DNA from: CAYINU01 sp964364855 | GTDB taxonomy: Bacteria; Margulisbacteria; Marinamargulisbacteria; CAYINU01 | Assembly: GCA_964364855.1 (NCBI GenBank) | Contig: CAYINU010000008.1 | Coordinates: 1-37,954 of the forward strand | Length of the DNA: 37,954 nt | Direction: 5' to 3' | Shown: piece by piece, positions 1-7,328 of the stretch | Layout: the number at the start of each line of letters is the position of its first letter | Position numbering within the stretch: the first letter of the stretch is position 1 | Notes under the pieces: model-generated | The model's input: only the letters and a program-made list of their open reading frames with translations | Told to the model about the DNA's origin: nothing | Database searches by the model: none | Made by a program: the position numbers and the translations under genes

Positions 1-94
1 TTGCCTCGCTTCGCTCGGAGATATGGACGCAACTTGGAGCTGCACGGCAGCGACCGCGGAGCGTTAGCGCAGCGTAATACAAATTATCGCGTCG
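1..94. repeat. 94-bp direct repeat, copy 1
   Basis: Bases 1-94 recur identically at 241-334, so the two copies are 240 bp apart. The unit carries CTCGCTTCGCTC near its left end and a CCGCGG palindrome inside. It starts at the window edge, so more copies may lie upstream. No coding capacity is convincing in any frame. Confidence 0.85.
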
Positions 95-100
95 CCCCCT

Positions 101-240
101 CACTCGAAGTGAATTCGAGTGGCCCCTTCTTGGCTCTTCGAGCCAGCCGGGCAGCCTTGTACTGACGTGACATTTAGTCACCTCAGTACTGCGGTTCCGT
201 CGCGGGTACGCTCCTCACCCCCTCTCCGGCCCCTTGGGCC
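101..240. other. Hairpin-rich spacer between the 94-bp repeats
   Basis: Four stem-loops are visible: CACTCGAA/TTCGAGTG (101-108 with 114-121), GGCTC/GAGCC (132-136 with 140-144), a long stem GTACTGA-C-GTGAC / GTCAC-C-TCAGTAC (159-171 with 177-189, a single C-C mismatch), and GGCCC/GGGCC (228-232 with 236-240). Nothing here looks protein-coding. It may be a structured RNA or an array of palindromic elements; the sequence alone does not decide between these. Confidence 0.6.
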
Positions 241-334
241 TTGCCTCGCTTCGCTCGGAGATATGGACGCAACTTGGAGCTGCACGGCAGCGACCGCGGA
301 GCGTTAGCGCAGCGTAATACAAATTATCGCGTCG
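241..334. repeat. 94-bp direct repeat, copy 2
   Basis: This is identical to 1-94. It ends two bases before the stop codon of the minus-strand gene at 337-690, so the repeat array abuts that gene exactly and may supply its transcript end. Confidence 0.85.
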
Positions 335-336
335 TC

Positions 337-690
337 CTACAAAAACTGTTCTTGTTTAACCGTGTAGTTGAGTTTCGGGGTAATGTCGGCCGAACGATAG
401 TACGCCGCATGGGGGCCCTTGGCGATTTCCAGCCGGACCAAGGCCGCAAAAACGGATTCCAGCCCGGCATTTACCGTTGCGGGGTCTTCTTCAGGAAGAT
501 AGTCCGGATGGTGTAGCTGGGCAACCATGTGGCCGCCTGTAGTGACCACATACACGACCTTGTGGTCCTGGCGTGTGAATGCCACATGATACGTTTTGCC
601 AGCCGTTTCGATCTGAAAGGGTGCCGCCTTAAAAAAGGTCCCCTCTTCTTTTATCGTCGCTCCGTTTTGAATCGCCAGTTCATATTGCAT
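337..690 (-). CDS. Hypothetical protein (117 aa)
   Basis: I do not recognise this protein. It is small, soluble and mildly acidic, without signal peptide or membrane segment, and looks like a compact alpha/beta fold with several strand-like stretches in the first 60 residues. It starts 11 bases downstream of the mreB stop on the same strand, so it is probably the last gene of the SPOR protein-mreB transcript. Its stop lies next to the 94-bp repeat. A role linked to cell shape is only a guess from position. Confidence 0.65.
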   Translation of the reverse strand: MQYELAIQNGATIKEEGTFFKAAPFQIETAGKTYHVAFTRQDHKVVYVVTTGGHMVAQLHHPDYLPEEDPATVNAGLESVFAALVRLEIAKGPHAAYYRSADITPKLNYTVKQEQFL

Positions 691-701
691 CCCTATCTCC
701 C

Positions 702-1751
702 TTAAGCCAGACTTAATCGCGAAATCGTCGAACCGACCGCTGGCATTAAATATTTTAATTCTTCCAAAATGGCTCCCGTCCCCAGCGCCACGCAGGACAA
801 CGGATCCGGCGCGACCTGAACGGGGATCTGAGTTTCGTCATTAAACCGTTTTCCGAGTCCGTGCAGCAGCGCACCGCCGCCGGTTAACACGACACCGTGT
901 TCCATAATGTCGGCAGACAGCTCGGGGGGTGTTTTTTCCAGCGTCATGCGTACGGCGTCGACAATGGTCGTCACGGGCTCTGACAGCGCGTCGCGAATTT
1001 CTACAGAAGAGAGAGTGAAGTTTCGAGGCAGTCCAGTGACCAAATCGCGCCCCTTTACCGTCATCGTTAACTCCTCGTCGAAGGGATAGGCAGACCCGAT
1101 TTCCATTTTGACATGCTCGGCCATGCGCTCTCCGATGAGCAAACTGTAATTTTTTCGGCAATGGGCCACAATGGCGTCGTCAAACTCATCACCTGCAATG
1201 CGAATGGACTGGCATTCCACAATACCGCCCAGAGAAATAACGGCCACTTCCGTCGTTCCGCCGCCAATGTCGACAATCAAATTACCGCGAGGAGCTGCAA
1301 CGTCAATGCCCGCACCAATGGCAGCCGCAAGAGGCTCTTCGATCAGATACGTCTCCTTGGCGCCGGCATGGTAGGCCGCATCCAGAACCGCGCGCTTTTC
1401 AACACCCGTAATCCCCCAGGGAATGCCCACCACAATCCGGGGTTTGAGCAGTTGCCGCCGGCCAGCCATAATTTTTTCGATGAACGTCCGAATCATCATT
1501 TCCGTCATTTCGAAGTCGGCAATAACCCCGTCTTTCATCGGACGAACGGCAATAATGCTGCCCGGCGTCCGGCCGACCATATCCCGAGCTTCCTCGCCAA
1601 CAGCCAGCACTTGGTTGGTGCGGCGATCCATGGCCACAACGGACGGCTCCCTCAGCACAATGCCTTCACCGCGCACATACACAACCGTGTTGGCCGTACC
1701 CAAATCGATACCGATATCTTTTCTAAAAGAATCTAAAAATTGGCCTAGCAT
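702..1751 (-). CDS. mreB: Rod shape-determining protein MreB
   Basis: This is the bacterial actin homologue that forms membrane-associated filaments and steers the elongasome during lateral wall synthesis. The actin-fold nucleotide motifs are all present: phosphate-1 DIGIDLGTANT near the N-terminus, phosphate-2 DIGGGTTEV in the middle, and the adenosine motif LTGGGALLHGL near the C-terminus. Length is 349 aa, normal for MreB. An in-frame ATG at 1781 would overlap the upstream gene by 29 bases; I prefer the ATG at 1751 (protein begins MLGQF), which follows the upstream TAA stop by one base and implies translational coupling. No mreC or mreD follows; instead a small unknown gene does. Confidence 0.97.
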   Translation of the reverse strand: MLGQFLDSFRKDIGIDLGTANTVVYVRGEGIVLREPSVVAMDRRTNQVLAVGEEARDMVGRTPGSIIAVRPMKDGVIADFEMTEMMIRTFIEKIMAGRRQLLKPRIVVGIPWGITGVEKRAVLDAAYHAGAKETYLIEEPLAAAIGAGIDVAAPRGNLIVDIGGGTTEVAVISLGGIVECQSIRIAGDEFDDAIVAHCRKNYSLLIGERMAEHVKMEIGSAYPFDEELTMTVKGRDLVTGLPRNFTLSSVEIRDALSEPVTTIVDAVRMTLEKTPPELSADIMEHGVVLTGGGALLHGLGKRFNDETQIPVQVAPDPLSCVALGTGAILEELKYLMPAVGSTISRLSLA

Positions 1752-1752
1752 A

Positions 1753-2325
1753 TTAGTCCAGAATAAAAGGCGCGTAGCCATGGCGAGTCAAAAACGCGAC
1801 CGCGCGTTGGGCCTCGGCAGCAGTTTGGTAGGCGCCGGCTTGAACCCGAAAAAAGATGCCGCGAGACCCCATATCCACGCGGGAGGCAAACGCATCAACC
1901 CCGATGGCCTTGAGGTCACGAATACAGGCATTGGCCCGGGTCATACTTTTAAAAGAGCCCACAATAATGCGGTAAGGGTATACGGCCACGGTAACCCTAG
2001 CGGGTCGCACCGTCGGCGCGGGGGCAGTGGACGCAACTGTGGGAACGGCAGCAGTTGTAACCAATTGCTGAACGGAGGCAGTTGAAATACCAGCGCTTTG
2101 GTTAATAATGGCCACAGGCTTTAGCAAGTCCTTGGAATTGGCCGAAAATTGGCGCTTGGCCAGCTGAAAACCCAGCGAAAACACCATGATAACGATGGCC
2201 ACAATACCAGCCGCGACCGCGACGGTCTTGGCCCAACTAAAACGCAGGGTTTCTTTCTCGCGTAGCATATCGCCCATGCCGTCATTGAATTCAAGTTCGT
2301 CTTTGTGAGAATCGGGACGTTGCAA
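1753..2325 (-). CDS. SPOR-domain membrane protein
   Basis: A 190-aa inner-membrane protein: a charged cytoplasmic N-terminus of about 30 residues, one transmembrane helix at roughly 33-55, an Ala/Val/Thr-rich linker, and a C-terminal SPOR domain from about 115. The domain is typified by YRIIVGSF, later FFRVQAGAY, and ends YAPFILD. SPOR domains bind denuded peptidoglycan glycans at division or growth sites. The start is TTG at 2325, supported by a TAGGAG Shine-Dalgarno site about 7 bases upstream. It lies directly before mreB with one base between stop and start, so a shared cell-wall role is likely. Confidence 0.85.
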   Translation of the reverse strand: MQRPDSHKDELEFNDGMGDMLREKETLRFSWAKTVAVAAGIVAIVIMVFSLGFQLAKRQFSANSKDLLKPVAIINQSAGISTASVQQLVTTAAVPTVASTAPAPTVRPARVTVAVYPYRIIVGSFKSMTRANACIRDLKAIGVDAFASRVDMGSRGIFFRVQAGAYQTAAEAQRAVAFLTRHGYAPFILD

Positions 2326-2365
2326 CGCGCGTCTCCTACCTGATAAAAAGCGTCAAATTTCGTTC

Positions 2366-2374
2366 ATTCTAGCA
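2366..2374 (-). promoter_or_regulatory. Extended -10 promoter for the SPOR-mreB operon
   Basis: On the minus strand this reads TGCTAGAAT, an extended -10 (TGn plus TAGAAT, 5 of 6 to consensus) about 40 bases upstream of the TTG start. No good -35 is seen at 16-18 bases, as is usual for extended -10 promoters. Confidence 0.4.
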
Positions 2375-2408
2375 TAAGGCATCCGAAATAGAAGCCTCTA
2401 AACACGGG

Positions 2409-3941
2409 TTAAAAGACCGCCAACAAGCGCTTGGCCACTGTATGGCGCAGGGTATCCGGATCGTAGGTCAGGCCGGGCTCGAAGTACCCCAAAATGTGGT
2501 TCATGATGTCCTGGCAATCACGGTGGAGCTGCGCTTGAATGACAGCCGCGTCGTCGGGATACAGCAGCTCACCCAGGACTTTGGCCCAGTATTGGGCCCA
2601 GATGCTGCCCTGGTGTGCCCCGACATGGCATTCGGACAGGAGTTGGTTGCGAATGTCAGCCAAGGCGACACGACGGCCCTCAAAACAAACCTCGCACTGC
2701 GCAACCTGTTTTTGCAAAGACGCCAAGGCCGCATGAAAACGGGTTTTGACCAAGGCCAGCAAAGGCCCCGGATGGGCAACATCCGGACCGATATCAGTAG
2801 CCAGTCGATCAAAATCCACCGTAGCAGGACCCGTCAAATAAACCGAGAGCAAAAAACTGGTCAGATCCGAATACAGGTACATATAGGCATCAGGCGTATC
2901 AAAAAACCACGTATCCGATATATACATCGCATACATGCGAAAGGCCCGCTCGGGATTTTGACAGGCAATGGCAAGGATGTTGGTCAAGGCACTGTGCAGA
3001 TGCGGTACATCGGGGACAAAATCGGCCAGAAATTCGTGAAGAACGGTATAAATATTTTCACCGAATACGCGTGTGGCTTCGGCGAAACCGGACCATTCGG
3101 CCTCCAAAAAATGGTCCTGGGTGATGCCGTGGCCGACCTCGTGATACAACACGGTTTGGGCCAGGTCACCCAAAAAATACCGTTGGGCATTAGAAGCGCC
3201 ATAGGCCTCCAGATACGACAACGCCACCGCCTGTTTGACCCGGTGAGAGGCCTGGTGGGTCAGGTCCGGGGGAACAAAGGTGGAACGGTGGTCAAAATAA
3301 GGCTGCCATTTGATATCAAAAACATACCGCAGTGCTTCATCCCGGACAAAAATTTCGCCATTCCCGATCACAGCTGCCATCGAACCGACGACATGCGGTG
3401 TACGGGCCTCTTCTGAGGTAAACGTCATGGCCCAATAAGGGCCGATTTTTTCCTCCGACGTCCGTCCCCAAATCATCTCCAGGACTTTTCCGTGATAGCC
3501 AGCCTGCAAACGATGGGTGGAATGAATCGCACGCAATAACCGATTTATTTTTTCGGCCTGGTGGATGGTAATTACCGTATCCCCCACCACCAACGTCCAA
3601 TCCGCCAAGGCCGCAGCCAGTTGGTCCTTGCCCCAGTCCGCAAAGGGATAGCGGGTTATTGCGTCACGCAAAAATGTTTCGGCTCCCATGGGCAATACGT
3701 TTTCCCAACCGGCAACATTTTCAAAAAAAGAATGGCGAATTGGGTATTCACCGATCTCGCCCCAGTCAGCCGTCACCACCAGATAGTGGTAGATGCATAG
3801 GGCTGCCCGCCGGACTTCTGCCGTCAGTACGGTAACCACGGCCTCGCCAAAGGCCGGCAACAGATCAAGCGGGCTAACATCGTCTCCGGTATCTAGCGCT
3901 GACCATAACCTGGCAAACTGCTCTGCAAAAGCAAGGGTCAT
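2409..3941 (-). CDS. Putative zinc metallohydrolase, HExxH-x31-E (paralogue B)
   Basis: A 510-aa protein of unknown function. It has the zincin motif HEVGH at residues 267-271 within YHEVGHGI, and an EFLAD motif whose Glu lies 32 residues after the second His, the expected third zinc ligand of a gluzincin. A conserved block SDTWFFDTPDAYMY follows about 50 residues later. The pattern HExGHG plus ExxAD recalls the M49 dipeptidyl-peptidase III clan, but I cannot claim membership. No signal peptide or membrane helix is seen, so it is probably cytoplasmic. The ATG at 3941 is chosen because it overlaps the upstream TGA as ATGA; an ATG at 3989 would overlap by 52 bases. It is clearly paralogous to the gene just upstream. 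Confidence 0.75.
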   Translation of the reverse strand: MTLAFAEQFARLWSALDTGDDVSPLDLLPAFGEAVVTVLTAEVRRAALCIYHYLVVTADWGEIGEYPIRHSFFENVAGWENVLPMGAETFLRDAITRYPFADWGKDQLAAALADWTLVVGDTVITIHQAEKINRLLRAIHSTHRLQAGYHGKVLEMIWGRTSEEKIGPYWAMTFTSEEARTPHVVGSMAAVIGNGEIFVRDEALRYVFDIKWQPYFDHRSTFVPPDLTHQASHRVKQAVALSYLEAYGASNAQRYFLGDLAQTVLYHEVGHGITQDHFLEAEWSGFAEATRVFGENIYTVLHEFLADFVPDVPHLHSALTNILAIACQNPERAFRMYAMYISDTWFFDTPDAYMYLYSDLTSFLLSVYLTGPATVDFDRLATDIGPDVAHPGPLLALVKTRFHAALASLQKQVAQCEVCFEGRRVALADIRNQLLSECHVGAHQGSIWAQYWAKVLGELLYPDDAAVIQAQLHRDCQDIMNHILGYFEPGLTYDPDTLRHTVAKRLLAVF

Positions 3942-5665
3942 GACACAGGCTGGATCGCCGGCTTCCAGTCTTTGGGTTTTACGGCGCATACACCCAAGCG
4001 CATGAGCCGGTCAAAAACAAAATCCCGATGCCGACCGTCATAGCGGCTCAGCGCCCCTTTTCCGCCGCTATAGGCGAGCAGCTGCCGGAACAATTTTCGC
4101 TCGGCCTCCGCCAAGACCGTGGCCACACCGGAATTGTCCTTTGCAAATTGCTTGGCATAGAGCCACATGCAGGCCCAATATCGCAGGACAAACTTATAGG
4201 ATCCCCAATTGATCTGATAGCCTTCTTTTCGCAAATTGTCTTGGGTCATGTTTGAAACCGCAAAAAAGGTATAGGGATTTCCATTCACGACAAAGGGTAT
4301 TTTTTCCAGTTCTTGCTTGGCTTGTTTGACGGTCGCCATGCAAAAGTCCACCATAACTTCAAACAAGGTAGGCGTCCCTGTTCTGGACTCCGCCGGCCGA
4401 AAGACCAGGGTCTTTTCGAGCCGTTCAAAATCCACCGACAAGTCCGGCTTCAAAAAGCGAGACAACACCAGCGCCATCATATCCGAATAGGCATACATAT
4501 AGGTATCGGGCGTATCAAAAAACCAGGTATCCGAAAAATACATGTAGTACATCAAGGTCGCCCGTTTGAGGTCTTTTTTGGAAATATCGATGATATTTTG
4601 AATCGGGCCTTTGTTGGCCCCGATTTGCGGGGAAAAATCAGCCAAAAATTCCGAAATGGATTCCAAAATACCATTTCCGAAATAGTGGGCCCCTTCCACG
4701 ATGGCAAAGGTCTCCAGGTCAATGGTATCTCGGTTTACAGCCCCATGTCCCAGTTCATGGTACATCACGGTTTCCATACAGTCCGATAAAAAGCGGGCTT
4801 TACCGCCTTCTAACTGCTGCCGAGAGGTAAAGCCGTAGTGCCGAAACACTTGGCTTTTGATGCCTTGCGAAATATTGCGAGGCATGTCGTATTCCAACCA
4901 ACTTTGCTGAACCGGTTCCAACTCCATACTGGGCACCCATTTGATATAAAAAATGGACTCAAACGAGGTGCGTCGTAAAAAAATCTGCCGCTCTTCGATA
5001 AAGGCTGCCAGCGGAATCGTGACGTAGGGGCTGCGAAAATGCTCCTTTTCCAACAGCACGATATCAAATCCGTTCAGCACTTTGGTTTTGCCTTCGGCAA
5101 TCACAAACAGATTTTGACCACTATGGGCCAGAACCATGACTTTTTTGGGTGATCCCAAAAATCGCAGAAAGGCTCCAATGCGGTTCATTTCCCGGTACGG
5201 AAACATCCGGCCCAGAACTTTGATGGGAAAGCCGGTAAGGGCGGTCTTGAGTTGCGGCGCAGACCCCGTATCAATTTTGTACGCTTGGTAGGCCGCCAGC
5301 ACAACGTCGTAAAACCGTTGCCAATCCTCGGCAGAAATGTCCCGCTCCGCCGGGAGCTGCAGCACGCCCCGGCAAAACGAGGACCGCACCTGGAATTCGC
5401 CCGGCTCTCCCCACTCTCCGGACATCTCCGCGTAACGGTACTGCATAAAAGAAACTTCCCGAATGGCCGATTCGACCTGTTGTTCGGCCATGGTGGTCAG
5501 GCGGCGAAGATCGGCTATTTTTACGGATTGTTTCTCCGCGGCAAGATACTCTGCAAAGGTTTTAAACCGATGGGTAATCGCGGAGTCGGACAGCACGGAC
5601 TGGGCCCAATCCGCCAACTGCCCGCGCTCATCAAACAACGCCTGCTTTTTTGAGAAAATGGCCAT
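3938..5665 (-). CDS. Putative zinc metallohydrolase, HExxH-x31-E (paralogue A)
   Basis: A 575-aa paralogue of the next gene. It has HELGH at residues 303-307 (YHELGHGA) and EFLADF with Glu at 339, the same 32-residue spacing to the putative third ligand. The block SDTWFFDTPDTYMYAYSD is nearly identical in both. The N-terminus is less conserved and the C-terminus has a Tyr/Trp-rich segment followed by a basic tail. Signal sequence is absent. It overlaps paralogue B by ATGA, so the two are co-translated and could form a heteromer. Its start lies only 34 bases after a terminator. Its substrate is unknown. Confidence 0.75.
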   Translation of the reverse strand: MAIFSKKQALFDERGQLADWAQSVLSDSAITHRFKTFAEYLAAEKQSVKIADLRRLTTMAEQQVESAIREVSFMQYRYAEMSGEWGEPGEFQVRSSFCRGVLQLPAERDISAEDWQRFYDVVLAAYQAYKIDTGSAPQLKTALTGFPIKVLGRMFPYREMNRIGAFLRFLGSPKKVMVLAHSGQNLFVIAEGKTKVLNGFDIVLLEKEHFRSPYVTIPLAAFIEERQIFLRRTSFESIFYIKWVPSMELEPVQQSWLEYDMPRNISQGIKSQVFRHYGFTSRQQLEGGKARFLSDCMETVMYHELGHGAVNRDTIDLETFAIVEGAHYFGNGILESISEFLADFSPQIGANKGPIQNIIDISKKDLKRATLMYYMYFSDTWFFDTPDTYMYAYSDMMALVLSRFLKPDLSVDFERLEKTLVFRPAESRTGTPTLFEVMVDFCMATVKQAKQELEKIPFVVNGNPYTFFAVSNMTQDNLRKEGYQINWGSYKFVLRYWACMWLYAKQFAKDNSGVATVLAEAERKLFRQLLAYSGGKGALSRYDGRHRDFVFDRLMRLGVCAVKPKDWKPAIQPVS

Positions 5666-5696
5666 ACCGTGTCTATCGTATCAGGTTAGCTGCAAT

Positions 5697-5732
5697 AAAA
5701 AACCCCTTCTCCGTAGTCGGAAAAGGGGTTTT
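5697..5732 (-). terminator. Rho-independent terminator of the 139-aa gene
   Basis: AAAACCCCTT at 5699-5708 pairs with AAGGGGTTTT at 5723-5732, and CCG/CGG closes the inner stem around a TAGT loop. Read on the minus strand, the hairpin is followed by TTTTTTATT, a good U-tract. It lies about 20 bases after the stop of the minus gene at 5751-6170. Confidence 0.85.
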
Positions 5733-5750
5733 ACAGTACTGAAGAAGAAA

Positions 5751-6170
5751 CTAGGCAGCAGCTCCATCAGCACGAGCTACTCCCTCACCAGCGGCAGCCA
5801 AGGCAGCTGCGTCATGGGAAGTACTTGCTGGTGGTTGAGAAGGAACAGCAGCTCGTTCTACTGAGGCAACACGACCAGAAGCTTGATGTTGCAATAGAGT
5901 AACAAATTGCTGGACAATAGTATCAGGAGAAGGATTTACAGAAAGTGCAACCTGAGCAGAAGAGACATAATCTTCAATGGCCTTTATATCAAGGGCAGCA
6001 GTCGTTCTCTTACCCTGTAGATCTGCGTCAAACCTTACTCTATTATCAGGGAGCAACTGAACAGTCTCGAGACGAATATTAGTGTAATCTGTTACCTGTC
6101 GGCCATCAGGAACGGCTGCGCCAGTTACGGGCTGTGCATAGGCTTTGGGCGTAACTAAAGTAGCTTGCAT
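5751..6170 (-). CDS. Small Ala-rich hypothetical protein (139 aa)
   Basis: I do not recognise this protein. Residues about 30-105 look globular (NIRLETVQLLPDNRVRF, then a helical part with FVTLLQHQ); the last 30 residues are a low-complexity Ala/Ser/Pro/Gly tail ending ARADGAAA. There is no signal peptide. It stands out by a strong Shine-Dalgarno site (GGAGGT, 6 bases before ATG), its own terminator, and codon choice that is more AT-rich than neighbouring genes, all of which suggest separate and perhaps high expression. It is divergent from pheS. Function unknown. Confidence 0.7.
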   Translation of the reverse strand: MQATLVTPKAYAQPVTGAAVPDGRQVTDYTNIRLETVQLLPDNRVRFDADLQGKRTTAALDIKAIEDYVSSAQVALSVNPSPDTIVQQFVTLLQHQASGRVASVERAAVPSQPPASTSHDAAALAAAGEGVARADGAAA

Positions 6171-6296
6171 TTTTTACCTCCACTGAAATAATGAATAATC
6201 AGTTAATTTGTATAGCTTATCGGCACCGTACAAAACCAATTTCAAAAACACCCTTGGCTTGCCCGTCTACCGGCTCAGGCCCTACTATAACCAATC

Positions 6297-7316
6297 ATGG
6301 ATAGCAATGTCGAGTCCCTTCGTGAGCGTGCGATGCGTGAGATTGACTCTGCGACTTCTTTGGAAGCCCTAGAACAGGTCCATATTGCCTTCCTGGGTAA
6401 AAAAGGGCAGCTCACCGACGGTCTCAAAACCTTGGGGGGGTTGCCTTCCGAGCAGCGCAAGGCCGCTGGCCAAGCACTCAATCGCATCAAAGAAAACCTG
6501 TTGGCCAAAATCGAGTCCAAACGGGTACAGCTACAGGCCCTGGCCATTGATCAACGACTGGCCTCCGAAAACGTGGATATCACGCTCCCGCCTCCGCTCT
6601 CCCGCCATGGCCACCACCACCCCATCAGCCGGATACTGTCCGAAATCACCGATATCCTGATGCGGGCTGGGTTTGCGGTGGCGGAAGGGCCGGATATCGA
6701 GACGGACTACTACAACTTCGAGGCCCTCAATATCCCCGCCGATCATCCGGCCCGCGACATGCACGATACGTTTTATCTTGGCTCTGGCTTTTTGCTGCGC
6801 ACCCATACCACGCCGGTGCAAATCCGTGTCATGGAAACCAGCCAACCGCCCATCAAACTCATTGTTCCCGGTGCGGTGTACCGCTGTGACGCAGACGTCA
6901 CGCATTCGCCGGTGTTTCACCAAGTCGAGGGGCTGTATATAAGGGAAGGCGTTTCGTTTGCCGAACTCAAAGGTACCTTGCAATGGTTCTTGGGCGAATT
7001 TTTCGAACGCGGCACTCTGCCCATGCGCCTAAGGCCCAGTTATTTCCCATTTACCGAGCCCTCTGCGGAAGTCGATATCGGCTGTTTGTTGTGCAATAGC
7101 GCAGGTTGTAACGTGTGCAAGCACACCGGTTGGCTAGAGGTATTGGGTTGCGGAATGGTCCATCCCAACGTCCTCAAAGCCGGCAAGATCGACGCCATGC
7201 GGTATTCCGGCTTTGCCTTCGGCCTGGGTGTGGAGCGACTGGCCATGCTCAAATATGGCATTTCCGATATCCGGCTATTTTATGAAAATGACTTGCGATT
7301 TTTACATCAATTTTAG
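6297..7316 (+). CDS. pheS: Phenylalanine-tRNA ligase alpha subunit
   Basis: This is the catalytic subunit of the (alpha-beta)2 enzyme that charges tRNA-Phe. The N-terminal coiled-coil arm (about 1-85) is followed by the class II synthetase core: motif 2 around GAVYRCDADVTHSPVFHQVEG and motif 3 near the C-terminus (GFAFGLGVERLAMLKYG). A CxxC-x4-CxxC-like cluster (CLLCNSAGCNVC) lies at about residues 262-273, seen in many bacterial PheS. Length 339 aa is normal. No Shine-Dalgarno is seen; a TATAAC hexamer at 6286-6291 lies 5 bases before the ATG and would fit a near-leaderless transcript. pheT follows after 12 bases. Confidence 0.97.
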   Translation: MDSNVESLRERAMREIDSATSLEALEQVHIAFLGKKGQLTDGLKTLGGLPSEQRKAAGQALNRIKENLLAKIESKRVQLQALAIDQRLASENVDITLPPPLSRHGHHHPISRILSEITDILMRAGFAVAEGPDIETDYYNFEALNIPADHPARDMHDTFYLGSGFLLRTHTTPVQIRVMETSQPPIKLIVPGAVYRCDADVTHSPVFHQVEGLYIREGVSFAELKGTLQWFLGEFFERGTLPMRLRPSYFPFTEPSAEVDIGCLLCNSAGCNVCKHTGWLEVLGCGMVHPNVLKAGKIDAMRYSGFAFGLGVERLAMLKYGISDIRLFYENDLRFLHQF

Positions 7317-7328
7317 ATAGGACTTGCC

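Noticed and set aside
241..516. 91-aa ORF on the plus strand
   Set aside because: It runs through the 94-bp repeat and antisense to the 117-aa gene; composition is not protein-like.
1113..1736. 207-aa ORF antisense to mreB
   Set aside because: It mirrors mreB codons; the mreB reading is certain.
2442..3416. 324-aa ORF antisense to the HExxH gene
   Set aside because: It is antisense to a gene with conserved motifs and a coupled start.
6254..6291. Full -35/-10 promoter for pheS
   Set aside because: TATAAC is present, but no -35-like hexamer lies at 15-19 bases; spacing to TTGCCC is 21. It is kept only as a remark under pheS.
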